64,000 nt of DNA. It comes from Crocinitomicaceae bacterium. Its GTDB lineage: Bacteria; Bacteroidota; Bacteroidia; Flavobacteriales_D; Crocinitomicaceae. Positions within the stretch are counted from its first letter, which is position 1. Every line of letters starts with the position of its first letter. Of this stretch, positions 58,945 through 64,000 are shown piece by piece. Both the position numbers and the translations under genes were made by a program. Location of the stretch: contig JAHEIL010000048.1 in NCBI GenBank assembly GCA_024639405.1, positions 1 to 64,000 on the forward strand. Reading direction: 5' to 3'. Below the pieces are notes generated by a model. The model saw only the letters and a program-made list of their open reading frames with translations. It ran no database searches and was not told the origin of the DNA.

Positions 58945-59683
58945 AATTTTTCGCAGCTTCTTTTTTCGCTTCACTTCTTTTCCAGTCGCGGTACAAATCA
59001 AAATAACCTTTTGTTTCTACTACAATTACACCGCCCATCGTATCTCCATACTTGGCAGGAATTCCTCCAGTATAAATCATCATATTTGCGATTGAACAAC
59101 TTGGAACGTTAAATACTTGTGTACTTTTCATACCGTCCAACATGTAAATCATATCACCTTTTCGAGCACCACGGAACATTAGATCACCATTTTCATCGAC
59201 TTTTACCTCAGAAGACATGGATGTTGCTAAACTTTTAATGTCAAATTTTGCTGCACTGTGCGCAATTTCTTCTGAAGTAATTTTTTTTACGGGAAGAAAA
59301 CCATACTCTAATTTTACACGATCATTGTTTTGTGCATAAACAGTAATTGCTTTGAATTCCTTTTCTTTAGAAAAAAGAATCGTACCTGCATTACAAATTC
59401 CATCCATTGGAACATTCACTTCGATGCGGTTACTTATAGTGTCTTTTCTGTATTTAACCATTAATTCATAAGTCCCAGAGGGAATCGCACTGATTCTAAA
59501 ACGACCATCAACATCTGTAATTGCTTGGTACTTCTTATCAACGTCTTGTACAAATGCTTCTGCACCATAAATGATTTCCTTGGTATTTTTATCGATTACT
59601 GTTCCGATAATTTCTCCTTGAGCCTGTTGACCGAATGTTGAAAAACCTACCAACATACAACCGATTGTGATCCATTTTTTCAT
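58943..59683 (-). CDS. Plug-only TonB-receptor-like protein
   Basis: 246 aa. Signal peptide (1-19, VGFSTFGQQ). A carboxypeptidase-regulatory-like beta sandwich at about 24-105 (GEIIGTVIDKNTKEIIYGAE; DVDGRFRISAIPSGTYELMV) is followed by a TonB-dependent-receptor plug-like region at about 115-230 (GDLMFRGARKGDMIYMLDGM; MMIYTGGIPAKYGDTMGGVI). It ends at VVETKGYFDLYRDWKRSEAK, where a receptor would enter the barrel; the barrel is missing, and no barrel-coding remnant follows. The short charged tail suggests a stable product rather than a fresh truncation. Function unknown. Confidence 0.8.
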   Translation of the reverse strand: MKKWITIGCMLVGFSTFGQQAQGEIIGTVIDKNTKEIIYGAEAFVQDVDKKYQAITDVDGRFRISAIPSGTYELMVKYRKDTISNRIEVNVPMDGICNAGTILFSKEKEFKAITVYAQNNDRVKLEYGFLPVKKITSEEIAHSAAKFDIKSLATSMSSEVKVDENGDLMFRGARKGDMIYMLDGMKSTQVFNVPSCSIANMMIYTGGIPAKYGDTMGGVIVVETKGYFDLYRDWKRSEAKKEAAKN

Positions 59684-59732
59684 GACTAATTGATTTAAAT
59701 TTTAAGTAAGATGAAAAAAGAAAAAAATTCCA

Positions 59733-59765
59733 TAAAAAAAGGCTCACAAATGTGAACCTTTTTCA
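59733..59765 (-). terminator. Terminator after fabD
   Basis: Stem AAAAAGG-TCACA / TGTGA-CCTTTTT with a short loop and A/T runs on both sides. It lies about 17 nt past the fabD stop. Confidence 0.82.
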
Positions 59766-59780
59766 TTATTAATGATTTTA

Positions 59781-60665
59781 TTAAGCTATTTCAGCGCTTG
59801 AACACGGAAAAGCTCTGTCCACTTTTTTAAACAAACCTTGCAACACTTTACCTGGCCCAACTTCTATCACTTCAGAAGCGCCATCTGCAATCATTTGTTG
59901 CATGATTTGCGTCCAACGAACAGGTGCAGTTAACTGTGCTACTAAATTTCGTTGAATTTCTGCAGGATCTGTCGTTCCTTTAGCGGTAACATTTTGGTAA
60001 ACAGGACAAGTAGGCTCATTGAACGTAGTTGCTTCAATAGCAGCAGCTAATTCTTCTCTTGCAGGCTCCATTAAAGGAGAATGGAATGCTCCACCAACTT
60101 GTAAAAGCAATGCTCTTTTTGCTCCAGCTTCTGTAAGTGCTTCGCACGCTTTTTCAACTGCTGGAATTGCACCTGAAATCACTAATTGACCTGGACAATT
60201 ATAATTTGCAGCAACAACAACACCTTCAATTTTAGCACAAATCTCTTCCACTATTGCATCTTCCAATCCTAAAATCGCAGCCATTGTTGATGGTTGAATT
60301 TCACACGCTTTTTGCATGGCCAAAGCTCGTTTGTATACCAATCTTAATCCATCTTCAAAATTCAATGTTTTATTAGCTACTAAAGCAGAAAATTCACCTA
60401 AAGAGTGTCCTGCCACCATATCAGGCGCAAAAGAATCACCTAAACAAGCAGCTAAAATTGTAGAATGTATGAAAATTGCAGGTTGCGTAACTTTCGTTTC
60501 TTTTAATTCCTCATCTGTTCCTTCGAACATGATTTTTGTAATGTCAAAACCAACAATTTCATTGGCTTTATGAAATAATTCTCTCGCTAATTCAGATTGA
60601 TCGTAAAGATCTTTTCCCATACCTGAAAATTGAGCTCCTTGACCTGGAAAAACGTATGCTTTCAT
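59781..60665 (-). CDS. fabD: Malonyl-CoA:ACP transacylase
   Basis: Transfers malonyl from CoA to acyl carrier protein for fatty-acid synthesis. 294 aa: N-terminal FPGQGAQFSGMGKDLYDQ, nucleophile elbow GHSLGEFSALV (Ser88), the Arg in the RLVYKRALAMQKAC region, catalytic His in VGGAFHSPLMEPA (about 195), and the C-terminal IEVGPGKVLQGLFKK. Transcribed alone from an N19 promoter. No other fab genes are adjacent. Confidence 0.96.
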   Translation of the reverse strand: MKAYVFPGQGAQFSGMGKDLYDQSELARELFHKANEIVGFDITKIMFEGTDEELKETKVTQPAIFIHSTILAACLGDSFAPDMVAGHSLGEFSALVANKTLNFEDGLRLVYKRALAMQKACEIQPSTMAAILGLEDAIVEEICAKIEGVVVAANYNCPGQLVISGAIPAVEKACEALTEAGAKRALLLQVGGAFHSPLMEPAREELAAAIEATTFNEPTCPVYQNVTAKGTTDPAEIQRNLVAQLTAPVRWTQIMQQMIADGASEVIEVGPGKVLQGLFKKVDRAFPCSSAEIA

Positions 60666-60686
60666 AATAGTAATTTAAATTTTAAA

Positions 60687-60716
60687 CAAAAGTAATGAAA
60701 CAAACTTAGTAAACAA
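60687..60716 (-). promoter_or_regulatory. Promoter of fabD
   Basis: Minus strand: TTG (60714-60716), a 19-nt spacer, TACTTTTG (60687-60694), then 21 nt to the ATG. The TTG lies in the T tract of the terminator that ends the upstream T9SS gene, so the two signals overlap. Confidence 0.75.
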
Positions 60717-60745
60717 AAAAGGGCCGGAAAAACCGACCCTTTCAA
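60717..60745 (-). terminator. Terminator after the T9SS type A gene
   Basis: Stem AAAGGG-CGG / CCG-CCCTTT with single-base mismatches and an AAAAA loop, followed by TTTTTTG on the minus strand. About 22 nt past the stop of the 60766 gene. Confidence 0.8.
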
Positions 60746-60765
60746 TGTATTAAAAACACTTCGTA

Positions 60766-62616
60766 TTATTTACGAACGTTCAATTTTTTAGTAGCGATTG
60801 CTCCATCAACATTGATTGAAACTGTGTACATTCCATTTGCAAATTCTTGCGCTGGAATAACAACATTTTGAGCACCGTTAACATTTGCTAAAGCTGAAGT
60901 ATAAACAACTTTACCTGCTAAATCAGTAACTTGAATCGCAACTGAAGATGCATTTTTCACATCAAATGCAACTGTTGCTTCTGCAGAAGCAGGGTTTGGG
61001 TATACAGATAAACCAAAAGTTGAAGCTAATTCATTAATACCTGTTTGATCACCCATTTTCAAACGAATTGCAAAACTATTACCATTTGTATATGATGTTG
61101 CAACACCAGCATCACTCAATGTGTTAACCATTGCAGCAAAATTAGGCTGAGGAATAGTAATATCATCTAAAACTCGAACTGGTGTTGAACCTGAATTTCC
61201 TGTTTTAACTACTGCATAATATGCACCAGCTGGTAATGAAATAGGTTGAGGGAAAGCGATACCAACTTTACCTGCTGTAATATCTGCTGCTGTAACAAAT
61301 TGAGTTAAAGCTTCAGCTGAATTACCATTGTTATCAACTACTGGCACAACTGCATCTGCGAAGAACGTTGCTGTATCAACAATAGATATAGTCAATTCAC
61401 TTCCAGCTACAGATGAACTAGCCAAACCGATTTCAAAGCCAGAAATTAAATTGTTTGTAGCTTTTAAAGAATAATAATTTGCTAAGTATGTATCTTGTGG
61501 ATTACCAAAAGACTCAGAACCAAAACTATTAACTGCAAGATTTTCTGTTGGGTGAACACCAATTCCATCTTGAGAATACAAGTTATTTGTTACAGCAAAA
61601 TTTCTTTTAACAACGTTATTTGCTGCTTCTGTACCTCCTGTTAAATCTAATGCAGAAACTGCAGTATAGATTCCATTATATTGTCCAATACTTAAAGAAG
61701 GTGTTTGTGTACTTGTATAAACTGCAGTATCACCTGACAAAATTGTTCCAATAGTAAAAGGTACATTAAATGAACCAAAGTTAGCAACAACACCTACATT
61801 TGTTTGTGTATTTACACCAAAGTTGATTACTTGACCACCAACATCATAACTCGCATCTAATTGATCGATTGGTGTTCTACCATACTCAATTCCTTCATTG
61901 TTAGTACCAACAAAAACTGGTCCGTTGTTAATGATATCATTCAATGGTTGATCAATAATTTTAATATCATCAATCATCCAAGCATAATCCCAAGAACCTT
62001 TGTAGTTAAAACGCAATTTAACGTTTGCTTGACCACCCGCAGCAGATGAAATGTTTACAGACATTTTTTCTTCAAAAGCGACAGATACTGGTCTTCCAGC
62101 GTTAACTTCAAAGTCAGTCCAAGTTGTACCTCCATTTGTACTAATTTGAACAAATGATTGTGTCGTTTGCCAAATTCTGATACGTTGATTAAATTCTAAA
62201 ACAACATTTGGGTGACCTGTTAAATTGATTGTATTTGCAAATGTGATACTCGCATCTTGAGTTCCTCCATCAGCACCTACTGCATCTGAATCGAATAATG
62301 CATATCCATTTTCATTCGATACAGTAATCGCTGTTTCTTTCCAGCTTCCAGTATTGTAACCCATAGTGTTGTTAGCTGCATTCGTGATTACCCAGTTTTG
62401 AGCGTCATTTGTTGCATTCGTAATTGCCCACTCTGATGGAGTTGAGAAATCATTTGTCCAAACAACAGCTTTTGTAGAAGCTTGTTCATGACTTACAGGT
62501 TTAGCTGATTTTTCAACAGCACCTAAAACTTTCATTTTACTTTCTGAGATGTTTCTTTGAGCTTTAACTCCAAAAACACTCAAAGCTGCAAAACTTAATA
62601 AGTATATTTTTTTCAT
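60766..62616 (-). CDS. Secreted T9SS type A sorting-domain protein
   Basis: 616 aa. Signal peptide 1-19 (YLLSFAALSVFGVKAQ). The N-terminal half contains a cleaved-adhesin/MAM-like beta-sandwich (WTNDFSTPSEWAITNATNDA; AWMIDDIKIIDQPLND), then a central beta-rich region with repeated Val/Thr strands. The last ~80 residues are the type A sorting domain (GLSVYPNPASAEATVAFDVK ... NGMYTVSINVDGAIATKKLN). Type A cargo is usually cleaved and anchored to A-LPS. Enzymatic motifs are not seen; adhesion is likely. The start follows a TTG-containing A/T-rich region with no clear -7 element. Confidence 0.87.
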   Translation of the reverse strand: MKKIYLLSFAALSVFGVKAQRNISESKMKVLGAVEKSAKPVSHEQASTKAVVWTNDFSTPSEWAITNATNDAQNWVITNAANNTMGYNTGSWKETAITVSNENGYALFDSDAVGADGGTQDASITFANTINLTGHPNVVLEFNQRIRIWQTTQSFVQISTNGGTTWTDFEVNAGRPVSVAFEEKMSVNISSAAGGQANVKLRFNYKGSWDYAWMIDDIKIIDQPLNDIINNGPVFVGTNNEGIEYGRTPIDQLDASYDVGGQVINFGVNTQTNVGVVANFGSFNVPFTIGTILSGDTAVYTSTQTPSLSIGQYNGIYTAVSALDLTGGTEAANNVVKRNFAVTNNLYSQDGIGVHPTENLAVNSFGSESFGNPQDTYLANYYSLKATNNLISGFEIGLASSSVAGSELTISIVDTATFFADAVVPVVDNNGNSAEALTQFVTAADITAGKVGIAFPQPISLPAGAYYAVVKTGNSGSTPVRVLDDITIPQPNFAAMVNTLSDAGVATSYTNGNSFAIRLKMGDQTGINELASTFGLSVYPNPASAEATVAFDVKNASSVAIQVTDLAGKVVYTSALANVNGAQNVVIPAQEFANGMYTVSINVDGAIATKKLNVRK

Positions 62617-62996
62617 ATCTAATAGTTTTTAATTGGGGTAAAAATAATAAAATTTCAATAACCACCTACTTTTAATTAAAAAAATTATAATTGTATAAAT
62701 TGATTTTTTTAATACAGTAAGTTGTTATAAAAACAAGTATAATATGTTGAATAAATTTTTTATTATCAAACCAAAAACGAGTAAATTAATTGTTATTTGA
62801 ATTTGTTAAGCTAAGACTAAGACTTAAATATAGATCATTATAGAATTGAGTAATGACCTAAAATACTATTGGCAATAACAATTTTAGAAGACGATTGGAA
62901 TTTATTTGAAAAGAAAAATCCCAAACACAAAGTGAATGGGATTAATCAATACGAAAGGTGGAAGCCAATTCGTATGTTTTTAATGTTTTAAAACTA
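62617..62996. other. Gene-free region with hairpins downstream of the tRNA genes
   Basis: About 380 bp, strongly A/T-rich. From 62617 to about 62906 only the upstream region of the T9SS gene is recognisable. On the minus strand a 7-bp stem with a 13-nt loop lies at 62949-62975 (ATACGAA / TTCGTAT, with an inner TGG / CCA). A second 7-bp stem with a 13-nt loop lies at 62917-62943 (AATCCCA / TGGGATT), followed by TTTCTTTT. No ORF is supported. Confidence 0.55.
62907..62943 (-). terminator. Second, distal terminator of the tRNA unit
   Basis: AATCCCA / TGGGATT, 7-bp stem, 13-nt loop, followed on the minus strand by TTTCTTTT. It would stop transcripts that escape the first terminator at 62997-63026. 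Confidence 0.45.
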
Positions 62997-63026
62997 AAAA
63001 GAGTCTCTGAGATTCAGAGACTCTTT
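62997..63026 (-). terminator. Terminator after tRNA-Leu
   Basis: Stem AAAGAGTCTCTGA / TCAGAGACTCTTT (13 bp) with a 3-nt loop, directly after the tRNA-Leu 3' end. A T run follows on the minus strand. Confidence 0.88.
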
Positions 63027-63028
63027 AG

Positions 63029-63112
63029 TACTCGGAGCGGGACTTGAACCCGCACGCCCATACAGGCACAGGATTTTAAGTCCGGCGTGTCTACCAATTC
63101 CACCATCCGAGC
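63029..63112 (-). tRNA. tRNA-Leu (UAA)
   Basis: 84 nt. Anticodon TAA in the loop GACTTAAAATCC. The acceptor stem GCTCGGA pairs with TCCGAGT (one G-T), and the class II variable arm is TGCCTGTATGGGCGT-like. T arm GGGTTCAAGTCCC. CCA is not encoded (GTA then TTT). It is the second gene of a two-tRNA unit. Confidence 0.95.
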
Positions 63113-63119
63113 GGACTTG

Positions 63120-63192
63120 AGCGGGAGACGAGATTCGAACTCGCGACCCCAACCTTGGCAAGGTTGTGCTCTACCAACTGAGCTACTCTCGC
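63120..63192 (-). tRNA. tRNA-Gly (GCC)
   Basis: 73 nt, anticodon GCC in CCTTGCCAAGG. D arm TAGCTCAGTTGGTAGAGCA, T arm GCGAGTTCGAATCTCGT, discriminator T. CCA not encoded. The acceptor stem GCGAGAG / CTCCCGC has one A-C mismatch at pair 4-69. It lies 7 nt upstream of tRNA-Leu. Confidence 0.94.
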
Positions 63193-63262
63193 AATATTTC
63201 AATTCATTACTGAATCCAGAAACAAAAAATTGAAAACCGATGTTTTCGTTTGTTACGGGCGA

Positions 63263-63292
63263 CAAATGTATAAAGTTTTTCTAAAAAGACAA
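63263..63292 (-). promoter_or_regulatory. Promoter of the tRNA-Gly / tRNA-Leu unit
   Basis: Minus strand: TTG (63290-63292), a 19-nt spacer, TACATTTG (63263-63270). Full consensus with the same spacing as the rRNA and rpsL promoters. About 70 nt precede tRNA-Gly. Confidence 0.8.
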
Positions 63293-63324
63293 TACACTTT
63301 GTTGGTTTTTTTTAATTTATTTTT

Positions 63325-64000
63325 TTAACCGCCAGTTAACTTCTTGATTTCGTTCAACTTCATCAATGCTTCTACCGGTGTCAACGCATTGATATCTATA
63401 CTTACCAATTCATCTCTAATTTGCTCCAAAACAGGATCGTTTAATTGAAAAAAGCTTAACTGCATCGAATCTGAAGCAACTGCTTTCTTCACTTTTTCTT
63501 TCATTTCAGTTTTCTCGCCTAAGTCATGACTTTTTTCTAATTCCTTCAACATCAATTCTGCTCGGTGTAATACCTTTGCAGGCATACCCGCTAGTTTTGC
63601 CACATGAATACCAAATGAATGCTCGCTTCCACCTTCTACTAATTTTCGGGTAAATAATATCTTCGAACCAGTTTCTTTAACAGAAACATTGAAATTTTTA
63701 ATCCGTGAAAATAGATTGGTCATTTCATTCAATTCGTGATAATGCGTCGCAAACAAAGTTTTTGCTTTCGATTTTGGATGCTCATGAATGTACTCAGCAA
63801 TCGCCCAAGCAATGGAAATTCCATCATAAGTGCTTGTACCTCTTCCTATTTCATCCAATAAAATTAAACTGCGATCCGATAAATTATTCAAAATACTTGC
63901 AGTTTCATTCATTTCCACCATAAATGTGGATTCTCCTGATGAAATATTATCAGATGCACCTACACGTGTAAATACTTTGTCTACGAGTCCAATTTCTGCT
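63325..64000 (-). CDS. mutS: DNA mismatch repair protein MutS, C-terminal part
   Basis: The frame stays open past the track start to the window edge ([20 protein letters not shown] before [11 protein letters not shown]), so the 5' part is outside the window and the true start is unseen. About 225 residues of the ATPase domain are present: Walker [28 protein letters not shown] with the conserved His, and [21 protein letters not shown] helical C-terminal tail follows, ending [19 protein letters not shown]. MutS binds mismatches and recruits MutL. It ends about 130 bp upstream of tRNA-Gly, with the tRNA promoter in between. Confidence 0.95.
   Translation of the reverse strand, partial: AEIGLVDKVFTRVGASDNISSGESTFMVEMNETASILNNLSDRSLILLDEIGRGTSTYDGISIAWAIAEYIHEHPKSKAKTLFATHYHELNEMTNLFSRIKNFNVSVKETGSKILFTRKLVEGGSEHSFGIHVAKLAGMPAKVLHRAELMLKELEKSHDLGEKTEMKEKVKKAVASDSMQLSFFQLNDPVLEQIRDELVSIDINALTPVEALMKLNEIKKLTGG

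Noticed and set aside
63014-63265. 83 aa ORF on the minus strand
   Set aside because: It covers the two tRNA genes and their promoter; the apparent protein is translated tRNA.
63325-63345. Short inverted repeat at the mutS stop as a terminator
   Set aside because: Only about 4 bp pair, with a T-G, so it is too weak to call.

Overview
This 64 kb window is a low-GC chromosomal segment of a Bacteroidota bacterium, most likely a Flavobacteriales member (perhaps near Crocinitomicaceae; the family is an inference from gene content). The sequence shows three secreted proteins with type IX secretion (T9SS) C-terminal domains (two type B, one type A), promoters of the Bacteroidota type TTG-N19-TAnnTTTG, an almost complete absence of Shine-Dalgarno sequences, the flavobacterial neighbourhood rplQ / carA-eno, and the long (about 670 aa) form of urocanase. 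The content is mostly housekeeping. No CRISPR array, insertion sequence, prophage or integrative element is visible.

Layout. At the left edge lies the 5' end of a 16S rRNA gene reading leftwards off the window, preceded by two tandem promoters. Then come pfkA, an ECF sigma factor overlapping a membrane TPR protein, two beta-oxidation or phenylacetate-type genes (paaH-like and paaG-like) with a four-helix-bundle gene flanked by repeats between them, and a leftward series mbnP - mbnH (copper-linked lipoprotein and di-haem peroxidase), a conserved 470 aa unknown protein, and a WYL regulator. A rightward RecB/AddA-like helicase-nuclease overlaps a leftward urocanase tail to tail. Two tandem, paralogous T9SS type B giants follow, one carrying an ALK-like glycine-rich domain.

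From 21.3 to 40.9 kb, all leftward, lie the carA-eno pair and then one continuous translation superoperon: rpsL-rpsG-fusA-rpsJ, the S10 set, the spc set with secY and infA, and the alpha set ending in rpoA-rplQ. Two small genes missed by the ORF track (rpmJ, rpmD) are present. tuf is absent between fusA and rpsJ. A strong N19 promoter with a hairpin at the expected 5' end drives rpsL, and a well-formed RNA structure sits just before rpsD.

The right third holds a doubly disrupted outer-membrane protein gene, pdhB, etfBA, a run of rightward genes (bifunctional nuclease, nucleoside permease, LuxE-like enzyme, half-size TauE, M20 peptidase, lipoprotein), recQ, tatC, lptB, a tiny lipoprotein, an Omp85-family protein, an mlaFE-like ABC pair, a SprT-like protein, a mannose-1-phosphate guanylyltransferase, a plug-only TonB-receptor-like protein, fabD, a T9SS type A protein, tRNA-Leu(UAA), tRNA-Gly(GCC) and the 3' part of mutS, cut by the window edge. 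Several genes concern envelope assembly: Tat export, LPS transport, Omp85, lipid-asymmetry ABC transporter and T9SS cargo.

Starts were moved inward from the ORF track for secY, rpmC, rplW, paaG, pdhB, etfB, the nucleoside permease, tatC and the Omp85 protein, using family N-termini, neighbour overlaps or promoter position.
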